Assembly (NCBI GenBank): GCA_030425195.1
Contig: JAUIAV010000004.1
Span: 207,855-271,854, forward strand
Direction of reading: 5' to 3'
DNA: 64,000 bases
Source: Gammaproteobacteria bacterium
Lineage (GTDB): Bacteria; Pseudomonadota; Gammaproteobacteria; Pseudomonadales; Azotimanducaceae
Shown: positions 47,215 to 55,868 of the stretch, piece after piece
How positions within the stretch are numbered: the stretch's first letter is position 1
Layout: every line of letters starts with the position of its first letter
Position numbers and translations under genes: made by a program
Notes under the pieces: generated by a model
What the model was told of the DNA's origin: nothing
The model's input: only the letters and a program-made list of their open reading frames with translations
Database searches by the model: none

Positions 47215-48714
47215 TCAGCCGCGGCTCTCCCGCAGGTTGTCCACCGTCGGATAGATGACGTCCACTGCCAGGGAACGGCCGTCCTCCTGGACGATGCGGC
47301 AGTGATGCCGGCGCAGCTCTCTCGGCTCGGGAACCCCGCAGGAATGCGCAATGATGCCGATCTCCTTGTGCATGCCCTTCGCATAGTTGGCCACCCGGGT
47401 GGCCTTGTCCGTGGGATCCAGGCCGCGCTGAAGCTTCGGGTCGTGGGTGGTGATTCCGGTCGGGCAGGTGTTCCGGTTGCACTGCAGCGCCTGGATGCAG
47501 CCGAGGGCGAACATGAAACCACGAGCGGACTGCACGAAGTCGGCGCCCGTGCACAGCGCAAACGCTGCCTCGCCCGGGTTGATCAGCTTGCCGCTGGCAA
47601 CTACCTTGATCCGCTCCTTGAGCCCGTAGCGGGTCAGGATGTCCACCACGGCCGGCAGGCTTTCCTTGATCGGCAGGCCCATGTAGTCGATCAGGCTCAT
47701 GGGCGCGGCTCCGGTGCCGCCGTCGGCGCTGTCGATGGTGATGAAGTCGGGTGCGCTCTCGATCCCCCGCGCGAGGATCTCCTCACAGAGCTTCTCGATC
47801 CAGACGAAGCCGCCCATCACGGCCTTGAATCCGGTGGGCTTGCCGGTGACCGAGCGGATCCGGTCGATCATGTCGAGCAGTTCTTTCTCATCGGTGATCT
47901 CCGGATGCCGGTTCGGGCTGATCGAGTCTTCACCGGGTGTGATCAGTCGTATCCGGGCGATCTCCTCGGTGACCTTCGCACCGGGCAGGATGCCGCCCTT
48001 TCCGGGCTTGGCACCCTGGGAGAGCTTCAGCTCGAACATGACGACCTGATCGTGAGCGGCGATCGCCCGGAGCTTCTCGTCCGACAGCCCGCCGCTCCCG
48101 TCCCGAACACCATACTTGGCCGTGCCGATCTGGAAGACGATGTCCGCACCGCCCTCGAGATGATAGGGAGACAGACCGCCCTCACCCGTATTCATCCAGA
48201 TGCCCGCCATGCGCGCGCCGTTCGATAGCGCGGTGACCGCAGGTGCCGAGATCGCGCCGAAGCTCATGGCCGAGATGTTCAGAATCGAATTGGTCCGGTA
48301 GGGTTTCTCGCAGTAGGGGCCGATCTCCACTTCCCGTGCTTCCAGCGCATCCCGTTCCATGGTCGGATACGCCGTGTTCACGAACAGCAGCGTTCCGGCG
48401 GGACGGAGATCACGGGTCGATCCGAAGGCTACCGTGTTGTCGAGCGCCTTGGCCGCCCGGTAGACCCAGGAACGCTGCGCCCGGTTGAACGGCATCTCCT
48501 CCCGGTCCATGGCGAAGAAGTACTGCCGGAAGAACTCGCCGAGATGCTCGAAGAGAAAGCGGAAGCGTCCGATGACGGGGAAGTTCCGCCGCACCGTGCT
48601 CTGGGTCTGGCGGACATCGATGACGTAGAGCACCACCACGACCAGGACCAGGCCGATCAGTGCCAGCAGAATGATCTCACTGAGTAATTCGAGCCACTTC
48701 AGTGTGGAATCCAT
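47215..48714 (-). CDS. Membrane-anchored glutamate-synthase-like FMN protein
   Basis: 499 residues. One N-terminal helix (about 10-32, SEIILLALIGLVLVVVVLYV), then a glutamate synthase FMN-binding domain: SILNISAMSFGAISAPAVTA, ELKLSQGAKPGKGGILPGAK, ISPNRHPEITDEKEL, TIDSADGGTGAAPMS, and the Cys cluster LGCIQALQCNRNTCPTGITT for a 3Fe-4S site. It lacks the glutaminase domain of GltB. Such stand-alone FMN glutamate-synthase-like proteins are common in bacteria with no assigned reaction. ATG 48714 follows AGGAGAACG. It shares CTGATCAG (47211-47218) with the convergent esterase stop. Confidence 0.85.
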   Translation of the reverse strand: MDSTLKWLELLSEIILLALIGLVLVVVVLYVIDVRQTQSTVRRNFPVIGRFRFLFEHLGEFFRQYFFAMDREEMPFNRAQRSWVYRAAKALDNTVAFGSTRDLRPAGTLLFVNTAYPTMERDALEAREVEIGPYCEKPYRTNSILNISAMSFGAISAPAVTALSNGARMAGIWMNTGEGGLSPYHLEGGADIVFQIGTAKYGVRDGSGGLSDEKLRAIAAHDQVVMFELKLSQGAKPGKGGILPGAKVTEEIARIRLITPGEDSISPNRHPEITDEKELLDMIDRIRSVTGKPTGFKAVMGGFVWIEKLCEEILARGIESAPDFITIDSADGGTGAAPMSLIDYMGLPIKESLPAVVDILTRYGLKERIKVVASGKLINPGEAAFALCTGADFVQSARGFMFALGCIQALQCNRNTCPTGITTHDPKLQRGLDPTDKATRVANYAKGMHKEIGIIAHSCGVPEPRELRRHHCRIVQEDGRSLAVDVIYPTVDNLRESRG

Positions 48715-48818
48715 CGTTCTCCTGCCTCCTTGAGCACTGATCGGAACGTGCCGCGCAATTCTGGTTTAGTATGGCATTTTGCGGTGCCGGATTCGGCATC
48801 TCTGAAAGGGGAGAAACC

Positions 48819-50273
48819 ATGACCATTGCCTACAGGACGGCGCTGGAGCTTGCCGCCGGTATCCGTGCCGGCGAGTTCAGCGCCAGCGAGCTGACCGAAC
48901 TCTTCATCGACCGCATCGAGCGTTACGACGGCGACATCAACGCCGTGGTCGTGCGCACGTTCGAAGATGCCCGGGAGCGGGCCCGCGCGGCGGACGAGGC
49001 CCAGGCCCGCGGCGAAAGTCTGGGACCGCTGCATGGCGTGCCGATGACGATCAAGGAGTCCTACGTGATCGCCGGTACCCCATCCACCTGGGGCATCGAG
49101 GCGTTCCGCGACAACGTGGCAGACGAGGACGGTCTGGCCGTGCGGCGTTTTCGCGCCGCCGGCGCGCACTTCCTCGGCAAGACCAACGTACCGACAGACC
49201 TGGCGGACTTTCAGAGCTACAACCCCATCTACGGCACCACGGGCAATCCCTGGGACACCGGTCGCACGCCCGGCGGCTCCTCAGGGGGCAGCGCGGCTTC
49301 CCTGGCCGCGGGATTCTGCGGTCTGGAAGCCGGCTCGGACATCGGTGGTTCCATCCGCAATCCGGCCCACTTCTGTGGCGTCTATGGTCACAAGCCAACC
49401 TACGGTGTCATCCCCATGTCCGGCCACGAGCTGGTGTCGAACATCCCGGAAGCGGACCTGGCCGTCTGCGGCCCCCTGGCCCGGGGGGCCGACGATCTCA
49501 GAGTCGCACTCGGCATCATGGCGGGTCCGGACGAGCGGGAAGCGCTCGGCTGGCAGCTGCATCTGCCCGCAGCCGATTTCAAGGCGTTGAAGGATCTCCG
49601 CGTGGCCGTCTGGCCGACCGACGAGGCAGCGCCCGTGGCTTCGGAAGTGGCGGACCGCGTCGTCATGGTGGCACAGACCCTCTCCAAGCTCGGTGCCAGG
49701 GTTTCCGACAGCGCCCGGCCGGCTTTCGACGTGCTCGACGCTCACAGGAACTATCAGACCCTGTTGAACTCGGTGATGACGGCCGCCATGACGGACGAGC
49801 AGGTGGCCGAAGCGGAAGCAGCCGCTGCCGCCCTGGACCCCGCCGACGACTCCTTCACCGCCGTTCAGATCCGCGCCAGCGTGCTGCCGCACCGGGAGTG
49901 GATCCGCAGCAATACTCAGCGGGAGCAACTCCGGCTGGCCTGGAGTGCGTTCTTCGAGGATTGGGACATCCTGCTCTGTCCGCAGATGGCCACACCCGCC
50001 TTTCCTCATGATCACAGTCCCATGATCGGCCGCAGGTTGACCGTGGACAACGCGGAGCAGCCTTATTTCCAGCAGCTCTTCTGGGCCGGCATGATCGTGA
50101 ACAGCTATCTGCCGAGCACGGTCTTCCCCACCGGCCCTTCCCGGGAGGGATTGCCCATCGGTGTGCAGGCGGTCAGTGCGCCGTACCGGGACTACCGGAC
50201 CATCGAGTTCGCCCGTCAGATCGGCGAAGAGATCGGCGGCTTCGTAGCACCGCCCGGATACGACAGCCCCTGA
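48819..50273 (+). CDS. Amidase signature family enzyme
   Basis: 484 residues. The Ser-cisSer-Lys triad is present: Lys79 (GVPMTIKES), Ser154 (PGGSSGGSAAS) and Ser178 (GSDIGGSIRNPA); the spacings 75 and 24 fit the family. It hydrolyses amide bonds; substrate not predictable. ATG 48819 follows AAAGGGGAGAAACC. A TAGTAT box at 48767-48772 may be its -10. It converges with the MerR gene over a perfect 7-base hairpin. Confidence 0.88.
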   Translation: MTIAYRTALELAAGIRAGEFSASELTELFIDRIERYDGDINAVVVRTFEDARERARAADEAQARGESLGPLHGVPMTIKESYVIAGTPSTWGIEAFRDNVADEDGLAVRRFRAAGAHFLGKTNVPTDLADFQSYNPIYGTTGNPWDTGRTPGGSSGGSAASLAAGFCGLEAGSDIGGSIRNPAHFCGVYGHKPTYGVIPMSGHELVSNIPEADLAVCGPLARGADDLRVALGIMAGPDEREALGWQLHLPAADFKALKDLRVAVWPTDEAAPVASEVADRVVMVAQTLSKLGARVSDSARPAFDVLDAHRNYQTLLNSVMTAAMTDEQVAEAEAAAAALDPADDSFTAVQIRASVLPHREWIRSNTQREQLRLAWSAFFEDWDILLCPQMATPAFPHDHSPMIGRRLTVDNAEQPYFQQLFWAGMIVNSYLPSTVFPTGPSREGLPIGVQAVSAPYRDYRTIEFARQIGEEIGGFVAPPGYDSP

Positions 50274-50286
50274 CGGACGGTCAGGG
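50268..50286. terminator. Hairpin spanning both stop codons of convergent genes
   Basis: CCCTGAC-GGACG-GTCAGGG: perfect 7-base arms, with the amidase TGA (50271-50273) in the left arm and the MerR stop (50281-50283) in the right. No T-run follows. Confidence 0.4.
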
Positions 50287-51000
50287 CGGGTCTTCCGCCT
50301 CCGCGACCCGGGCAGCGAGGGCACGCAGCAGCGCCTGGGTGCGCATGCGGCTGAAGATCTCGTTGGTGATATCGATGCCACGGGTCGCCCTGGCGGCCGT
50401 TTCCCCGGTGAGATCCCGGCCGAAGACCTCGAGGAACAGATCCACTTCGGCCTCCGCCAGCGTCTGAAGGATGCCTGCATACCGGGCGAGATAGGACTGG
50501 TCGTAACCAGGCTCACCCCGGTAACCGGCATCGAGCAGACGCCCCCAGTGCTCGACGATCGCCGCATCCCGGAAGTCCAGACAGGCCTCCCCGTCCCGCT
50601 GGACGCACTGGATCACACCGGCTTCGTGAAGCTTCCGGACGTCAGCCGGATCCATGCCGGCCCGCTCGGCCACGACTCGCAGCGGCTGATCCGGTTCGGG
50701 CACGTCGCCGTTGAGCAGCGACGACAGTGTCAGCTCGAAGGCGGCGAGCCCGCCGCCATCCGCCGTGGCCACATCCGCCCGTTCCAGCATCTCCCGGATC
50801 ACGGACAAAGGCAGGAAGCGCTCCTCCTGCAGCTGCTTGATCAACCGTATGCGGCTGACATGATCCTCGGAATAGAGAGCCACGTTGCGCTTCGGCCGCT
50901 CAGGCTCAGGCAGCAGGCCTTCACGCAGATAGAAATGAATGGCTTCACGGCTGACGTCGGTGCGCGCTTCCAGTTCCTTCATTTTCAGCCGCGCACCCAC
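50281..51000 (-). CDS. MerR-family transcriptional regulator
   Basis: 239 residues. A MerR winged helix at the N-terminus (KMKELEARTDVSREAIHFYL; LLPEPERPKRNVALY; RIRLIKQLQEERFLPLSVI) and a long C-terminal effector region of about 150 residues with no recognised domain. The start may be GTG 51000 or ATG 50982 (MKELEARTDV). It lies 9 bp after the P450 stop on the same strand, so it probably regulates that P450; a 19-bp palindrome lies upstream of the P450 gene. Confidence 0.85.
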   Translation of the reverse strand: MGARLKMKELEARTDVSREAIHFYLREGLLPEPERPKRNVALYSEDHVSRIRLIKQLQEERFLPLSVIREMLERADVATADGGGLAAFELTLSSLLNGDVPEPDQPLRVVAERAGMDPADVRKLHEAGVIQCVQRDGEACLDFRDAAIVEHWGRLLDAGYRGEPGYDQSYLARYAGILQTLAEAEVDLFLEVFGRDLTGETAARATRGIDITNEIFSRMRTQALLRALAARVAEAEDPP

Positions 51001-51009
51001 GATCGGAAC

Positions 51010-52260
51010 TCAGCTCAGCGGATGCACACGGACAGGCAGCTCCGAGTACCCCTTGACGAAGTTCGAACGCACCCGCACGGGTTCACCAACCAGTTCCACC
51101 GTGTGAAAGCGCTTCATGATCTCTTCCCAGACGATCCTGAGCTGCATCTCGGCCAGCCGGTTGCCCATGCAGCGATGGATGCCGAACCCGAAGGAAAGAT
51201 GATGGCGTGCCCTGGGCCGATCGATGAGGAATTCGTCCGGGCGGTCAATGGCCTGCGCATCCCGGTTGCCGGACACGTACCACATCACCACCTTGTCACC
51301 CTTCCTGATCTGCTTCCCGCCAAGCACCGTGTCTTCCTTGGCCGTGCGGCGCATGTGCGCCAGGGGCGTCTGCCAGCGGATGATCTCGGACACCATGTTC
51401 GGAATCAGACCCGGGTCGGCGCGCAGCTTGTCGTACTCGGCGGGGTTCTCGTTCAGGGCCAGCACGCCACCCGAGATGGAGTTCCGTGTGGTGTCGTTGC
51501 CGCCGATGATCAGCAGCAGCAGATTGCCCAGATACTCCATGGGCCTGTTGACGATGTTCTTCGTGCTCTCGCCGTGAATCAGCATGGAGATCAGATCGAA
51601 CTTCGGCGGCAGATTCTCCCGTTCCTTCCAGAGACGGGTGAAATACTCCAGGCATTCCATCATCTCCGCCCGGCGCCCTTCCTCGTTCATGGCATTGGAC
51701 CCGGTGAGCTCCGGGGTTGCGATGGCCACGTCCGACCAGTGCGTCAGCTTGCGCCGGTCTTCGAACGGGAAGTCGAACAGGGTCGCCAGCATCTGGGTGG
51801 TCAGCTCGATGGAAACCCGATCCACCCAGTTGAAGGTCTCGCCCACCGGCAGGCCGTCGAGAATGGTCTGCACTCGCTGCCGGATGATGGGCTCGAGCTC
51901 CGCCAGATTGCGTGGTGCCACCACGTCCTGCACGGCCTTACGCTGCTCGTCATGAATGGGCGGATCGCTCTGGATGAAATTGACGAAGGTGAAGTCCTCC
52001 GGCTGATCGCCGAGCAGGATCGTCGGCTCGGACGAGAAGATCTCGAAGTGCTTGTCCACATACTGGATGTCTTCGAACGTCGTGACCGACCAGAAGGGGC
52101 CGAACGGACTGTCTGCCTGGTAGTGGACCGGATCTTCAGCACGCAGCCGGGCGAAAACCTCATGCCAGGTGTCGTGCTCGAAAAGGCCCGGATCCGACAC
52201 GTCGAGTGTCTCGAGTGTCTGGTCTGACGGTGCCCGTGCCTGCTGGATCGACTCACTCAT
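51010..52260 (-). CDS. Cytochrome P450 (CYP153-like)
   Basis: 416 residues. P450 signatures are intact: I-helix LLIIGGNDTTRNSISGGV, ExxR in SEIIRWQTPL, and haem loop LSFGFGIHRCMGNRLAEMQ with the Cys ligand. The wording of these motifs recalls CYP153 alkane/fatty-acid omega-hydroxylases, but this is from memory and needs confirming. ATG 52260 follows GGGGAGCAGGAA; the longer frame to 52299 is not needed. No ferredoxin or ferredoxin reductase gene is in the window. Confidence 0.9.
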   Translation of the reverse strand: MSESIQQARAPSDQTLETLDVSDPGLFEHDTWHEVFARLRAEDPVHYQADSPFGPFWSVTTFEDIQYVDKHFEIFSSEPTILLGDQPEDFTFVNFIQSDPPIHDEQRKAVQDVVAPRNLAELEPIIRQRVQTILDGLPVGETFNWVDRVSIELTTQMLATLFDFPFEDRRKLTHWSDVAIATPELTGSNAMNEEGRRAEMMECLEYFTRLWKERENLPPKFDLISMLIHGESTKNIVNRPMEYLGNLLLLIIGGNDTTRNSISGGVLALNENPAEYDKLRADPGLIPNMVSEIIRWQTPLAHMRRTAKEDTVLGGKQIRKGDKVVMWYVSGNRDAQAIDRPDEFLIDRPRARHHLSFGFGIHRCMGNRLAEMQLRIVWEEIMKRFHTVELVGEPVRVRSNFVKGYSELPVRVHPLS

Positions 52261-52327
52261 TTCCTGCTCCCCGTATTCAATGTCACGAGTGCAGACCATA
52301 GCCGTTACGGAGGAAAATTCAAATAGT

Positions 52328-52346
52328 ATGTAGTAATACTACATAT
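52328..52346. promoter_or_regulatory. 19-bp palindrome in an AT-rich patch upstream of the P450 gene
   Basis: TATGTAGTAATACTACATA: perfect 9-base arms with one central base, 68 bp upstream of the P450 start and 167 bp before the HDOD gene. It sits in an AT-rich island (52311-52356, ending TATATTTTTTT) that stands out in this GC-rich window. Probable operator, perhaps for the MerR protein encoded after the P450. Apart from a TATACT box at 52477-52482 the gap 52261-52512 shows nothing else. Confidence 0.5.
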
Positions 52347-52512
52347 ATTTTTTTGTCCTCCAGGGCCTAAAGTTTCACGGGATACTGCCGATATCCCCAT
52401 CCCTGAATTCGCCCGAAACGCCCACCCGGCGCGGGTTTTGAGACTCAGTGCAAGTCGCGGAAGCGGGCCGCGTTCTTATACTTGCGCCCTTACCGCAGAG
52501 GACGAGCGAGCC

Positions 52513-53349
52513 ATGCCGAACACCGTGGAACTCATCCAGTCAGAGCTGGATGACGCCCTGGCGAAGGACCAGCTGGAGCTGCCCACCCTCCCCGAAGTGG
52601 CGCTGAAGATCCGGGATACGGCGACCAAACCCGACATCTCGCCCAGGGAGCTCGCCGGCGTGGTGGCCGAGGACCCTGCCCTGGCCACCCGTTTCGTCCG
52701 GATTGCGAATTCGCCCATGTTCCGGGCGATCCGCGAAATCGACGACCTGCAGCAGGCCATCGGCCGCATCGGCGTGGAGTACGCCGCTAATCTGGCCGCC
52801 GGGCTCGCCATCGAGAACATGTTCCAGGCCACCTCGGAGCTGGTCGACCGCAAGCTGCGCGCCGTCTGGGCCCACGCCTGCGAGGTGGCGGCGATCAGCG
52901 GCGTCCTGGCGAAGAGCTTCACCCGTCTGCGACCGGATCAGGCGACGCTCGCCGGTCTCATCCACACCATCGGCGTGCTGCCCATCCTCACCTTCGCCGA
53001 GGACAACCCTTCGCTGATCCGGGACAGCTTCGCCCTGGATCAGATCATCGACAACCTGCACGGAAAGATCGGCACGAAGATTCTGGAACACTGGGATTTT
53101 TCCGACGATCTGATTCTGGTACCCGGCCACTACATGGACTTCGAGCGCCACGTGGCTGAAGCCGACTTCGTGGACCTGGTGATGGTTTCCTACCTGCAGA
53201 CCCGGTTCGGCTCGGCACATCCGCACGGCAGCGTCGACTGGGCGGAAGTTCCCGCCTTCAGAAACGTGGGCCTGGATCCGGACTTCGAGGACGCCGAGCT
53301 CGAGGAATACCACGAGGACGTGGCGACCGCGAAAGTGATGCTGGTCTAG
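52513..53349 (+). CDS. HDOD domain protein
   Basis: 278 residues. The HDOD core is visible: LPTLPEVALKIRDTATKPDI, VVAEDPALATRFVRIANSPM, LQQAIGRIGVEYAANLAAGL and LAGLIHTIGVLPILTFAED. HDOD proteins are signalling outputs related to HD phosphohydrolases, usually without catalysis; no GGDEF or EAL domain is attached here. ATG 52513 follows CAGAGGACGAGCGAGCC. TATACT at 52477-52482 may be its -10. It diverges from the P450 gene. Confidence 0.87.
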   Translation: MPNTVELIQSELDDALAKDQLELPTLPEVALKIRDTATKPDISPRELAGVVAEDPALATRFVRIANSPMFRAIREIDDLQQAIGRIGVEYAANLAAGLAIENMFQATSELVDRKLRAVWAHACEVAAISGVLAKSFTRLRPDQATLAGLIHTIGVLPILTFAEDNPSLIRDSFALDQIIDNLHGKIGTKILEHWDFSDDLILVPGHYMDFERHVAEADFVDLVMVSYLQTRFGSAHPHGSVDWAEVPAFRNVGLDPDFEDAELEEYHEDVATAKVMLV

Positions 53350-53402
53350 AAGACAACCCGGGAGGCTGCTACGACACCCTCCAGCGCTTCCAGATTCCCT
53401 CT

Positions 53403-54194
53403 TCAGGTGCCCGTATAGTCCGGCTTCCGCTTCTCACGGAAAGCGGCCATCGACTCCCGGGCATCGTTCTTCGCCTTGCGGGCATAGGACAGCCCCGTCA
53501 TCTCGTAACGGAGCGCGTCCTCCAGACCCACCTCCACATTGTGCTGCAGCACGCGTTTCGACGATCGGAGCGCCAGCGGCGGCCACTGAGCCATCTGTGC
53601 CGCCATCTCCAGCGCCGTATCCAGCAGCTGATCTTGCGCCACCAGACGGTCGAGCAGTCCGATACGGAAGGCTTCCTCCGCATCCACCGCCCGGCTGGTG
53701 TAGATCAGGTCCGCTGCCCGGGACTGACCCACCACCCGGGGCAGGAAGAAACTGAGGCCGGAGTCGGGTGACAGGTTGCGTTCGATGAACACGGACTTGA
53801 ACCGGCTGTTTTCCGAGCCGACACGCACGTCGCAGGACAGGGCCAGGCTCATGCCCGCTCCGGCCGCCACGCCGTTGACCGCGGCAATCACCGGCTTGTC
53901 CAGCCGGTAGACGCTCATGGCCTGACGCCCGACCCAGCCGAATTCGTCGAGCAACGTATTCTGATCCGGCTCTGCCGCTTCGCCGGGCGCGCCGGACAGA
54001 TCCGCGCCGGAGCAGAATCCGCGACCGGCGCCGGTGAGAATGGCCACCCGGACCTCGTCGTCGCCGCGCACGGCTTCGAGCGCGGCCGTGAGTTCGTCCC
54101 GGAGTTCGGCGGACAGCGCGTTCAGCCGCTCCGGTCGGTTCAGGGTGATGACGGCCGCGTGGCCCTCCACCCGGTAGTCAGTGACTTCACCCAT
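53403..54194 (-). CDS. Enoyl-CoA hydratase/isomerase family protein, PaaG-like
   Basis: 263 residues of the crotonase fold: GAGRGFCSGADLSG and NGVAAGAGMSLALSCDVRVG form the oxyanion hole, and FIERNLSPDSGLSFFLPRVV has the Asp-Ser-Gly pattern of PaaG-type isomerases instead of the hydratase Glu pair. Likely an enoyl-CoA isomerase; substrate unknown. It starts 58 bp downstream of the Old Yellow Enzyme stop, across a 13-bp repeat array, on the same strand. Confidence 0.86.
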   Translation of the reverse strand: MGEVTDYRVEGHAAVITLNRPERLNALSAELRDELTAALEAVRGDDEVRVAILTGAGRGFCSGADLSGAPGEAAEPDQNTLLDEFGWVGRQAMSVYRLDKPVIAAVNGVAAGAGMSLALSCDVRVGSENSRFKSVFIERNLSPDSGLSFFLPRVVGQSRAADLIYTSRAVDAEEAFRIGLLDRLVAQDQLLDTALEMAAQMAQWPPLALRSSKRVLQHNVEVGLEDALRYEMTGLSYARKAKNDARESMAAFREKRKPDYTGT

Positions 54195-54214
54195 GCTCTC
54201 TCTCCCCTGTGTTT

Positions 54215-54266
54215 CAGGCGTTCTCTTCAGGCGTTCTCTTCAGGCGTTCTCTTCAGGCGTTCTCTT
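54215..54266. repeat. Four tandem copies of a 13-bp repeat at the 3' end of the OYE gene
   Basis: CAGGCGTTCTCTT repeated exactly four times (54215, 54228, 54241, 54254). The last unit is the final codons of the OYE gene (reads GAG AAC GCC TGA on the minus strand); the other three are downstream copies of that end, each repeating the stop. Confidence 0.85.
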
Positions 54267-55365
54267 CCGCCACGAATCCCTTCCAGCCCTTCATGTAGCC
54301 GATGAAGGCATCACCGAGACCCTCCGCCTTCAGATAAGCCTCCGTCACCGGCAGCGACGCCATCCGGAAGTCCGGATCCTCCGCCATCCGCTGCGGAAGG
54401 TCGTGATGCAGGATGGCCGCACGTCCGGCCAGCACGAAGTCGCAACCCTCATTCAGGCACCATCGGGCCGTCCGGGCAGAATACACCTTGCCGGCCACAC
54501 CGAGCCGGCAGTCGCCACGGTCCAGCTCGGTGAACAGGGACATGAGCGTTCTGCCCTGGAGCCCCTCCGCAACCGGCTCCTTCTCCACGTCCCACAGGGA
54601 CATGTCGATGTAGTCCACGTCACGCGAACGCATCAGAGTCTGGGCCAGGTCGCGGATCTCCAGCGTATCCACGCCGAACCGTTCCGGTGACAACCGCACG
54701 CCGAGCTGAAAGTCCGGCCGGCAGCGGGTCCGTATCCCGGCAATGATGTCCAGGAGCGGACGCGCCCGGTTCTCCAGGCAGCCGCCGAAGGCGTCGTCGC
54801 GCCGATTGATCTCGGCCGACAGAAACTGACAGAGAATGTAGCCGTGCGCACCGTGCAGTTCCACGCCATCGAAACCGGCCCGGTCCGCCCGCTCGGCCGC
54901 CACGATGAAGTCCTCGATCAGACCGTCCACTTCCGCTTCCGTCAGCGCCCGGGCTCCGAACTCCTCGTTCACCGAGGGGCACAGCGGATCCTGACCGATC
55001 AGCGCCCTGGGCGAGCGCATGCCCGCGTGATGCAGCTGAACGGCGGACAGGCTGCCGTTGGCACGGATGGCGTCGGCGAGTGCCTGGAGCGCGGGCAGAT
55101 GCCGGTCTTCGAACACACCGAGCTGGCCGGGAAATCCCTGACCCGCCGCCTGAACGTGCGCGGCCGCGGTCATGGTGAGCCCGAAGCCGCCCCGGGCGCG
55201 CAGGGTCAGCCAGTTGGCTTCCACATCGGAAAGCACGCCGTCGTCATGGCTCTGGGAATTCGTCAGCGGGGCCAGCATGAACCGGTTCTTCATGGCGGGT
55301 CCGCGCATGAAGCTCAGGGGCTCGAATAGGTCGGTCACAGAGATCTCCGGATCAAAACCCGTCAT
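54253..55365 (-). CDS. NADH:flavin oxidoreductase, Old Yellow Enzyme family
   Basis: 370 residues, a complete OYE barrel: MKNRFMLAPLTNSQSHDDG, LSAVQLHHAGMRSPRALIG (the two substrate-binding His), GFDGVELHGAHGYILCQFLS, NRRDDAFGG and LGVAGKVYSARTARW. It uses FMN to reduce an activated C=C bond or act as a dienoyl-CoA/ester reductase. The single-domain length excludes the 2,4-dienoyl-CoA reductase type with its extra FeS/FAD domain. The C-terminal codons seeded a 13-bp repeat array. ATG 55365; upstream gap to the thioesterase stop 33 bp. Confidence 0.88.
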   Translation of the reverse strand: MTGFDPEISVTDLFEPLSFMRGPAMKNRFMLAPLTNSQSHDDGVLSDVEANWLTLRARGGFGLTMTAAAHVQAAGQGFPGQLGVFEDRHLPALQALADAIRANGSLSAVQLHHAGMRSPRALIGQDPLCPSVNEEFGARALTEAEVDGLIEDFIVAAERADRAGFDGVELHGAHGYILCQFLSAEINRRDDAFGGCLENRARPLLDIIAGIRTRCRPDFQLGVRLSPERFGVDTLEIRDLAQTLMRSRDVDYIDMSLWDVEKEPVAEGLQGRTLMSLFTELDRGDCRLGVAGKVYSARTARWCLNEGCDFVLAGRAAILHHDLPQRMAEDPDFRMASLPVTEAYLKAEGLGDAFIGYMKGWKGFVAEENA

Positions 55366-55398
55366 TCTAGCCGCAACGACTGGTCGGGTGACGGGTTT

Positions 55399-55818
55399 TC
55401 AGGCGCTGCGCAAGGCGTAGAGTACCCGTCCCCGGGCGCTCAGAACGCCTTCGTCGTTGACCACGCTCACTTCCACCGTGCAGAGCTGTCGGCCGCGCTT
55501 GATGACGGTGGCCTCCGCATCGATCCACCTGCCGTGCGACTGACGCAGGTAGGTCACCTGCAGATCCGCGGTGCCCGCCGGCAGACTGCCTTCTCGCATG
55601 CCGGCAAAGACCGCCGGAATCACGGCAATGTCGATCAGGGTGGCGATCACACCGCCGTTGACGCTGCCGCCGATGCCCGTGGGCGTGTTCTCGCTGATCG
55701 CCAGGCGCACGCGCGCGAAATCGGCCGTTGCTTCCTCGATCGTCAGACCCAGATATCTGTGGAAAGGCACGTCGGCAAAGTTCGCGAAGAAGTCTCCGGT
55801 CGGACTGGTCTCTCCCAT
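55399..55818 (-). CDS. PaaI-family hotdog thioesterase
   Basis: 139 residues with the hotdog pattern: PFHRYLGLTIEEATADFARV, GIGGSVNGGVIATLIDIAVI (the Gly-Gly plus acid loop) and DLQVTYLRQSHGRWIDAEAT. It would hydrolyse acyl-CoA thioesters of unknown chain type. ATG 55818 is used (MGETSPTGDFF); the frame to 55923 overlaps the next gene. It precedes the OYE gene on the same strand and may help recycle CoA with the neighbouring crotonase. Confidence 0.85.
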   Translation of the reverse strand: MGETSPTGDFFANFADVPFHRYLGLTIEEATADFARVRLAISENTPTGIGGSVNGGVIATLIDIAVIPAVFAGMREGSLPAGTADLQVTYLRQSHGRWIDAEATVIKRGRQLCTVEVSVVNDEGVLSARGRVLYALRSA

Positions 55819-55868
55819 CGGGTGGATCCGGTTCCAGAAGAAGCGGTGTACCTTATCACGCCAGACTC

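Noticed and set aside
53350..53402. Intrinsic terminator between the HDOD and crotonase genes
   Set aside because: Only a weak GGAGG/CCTCC pairing with a 12-base loop and no T-run.
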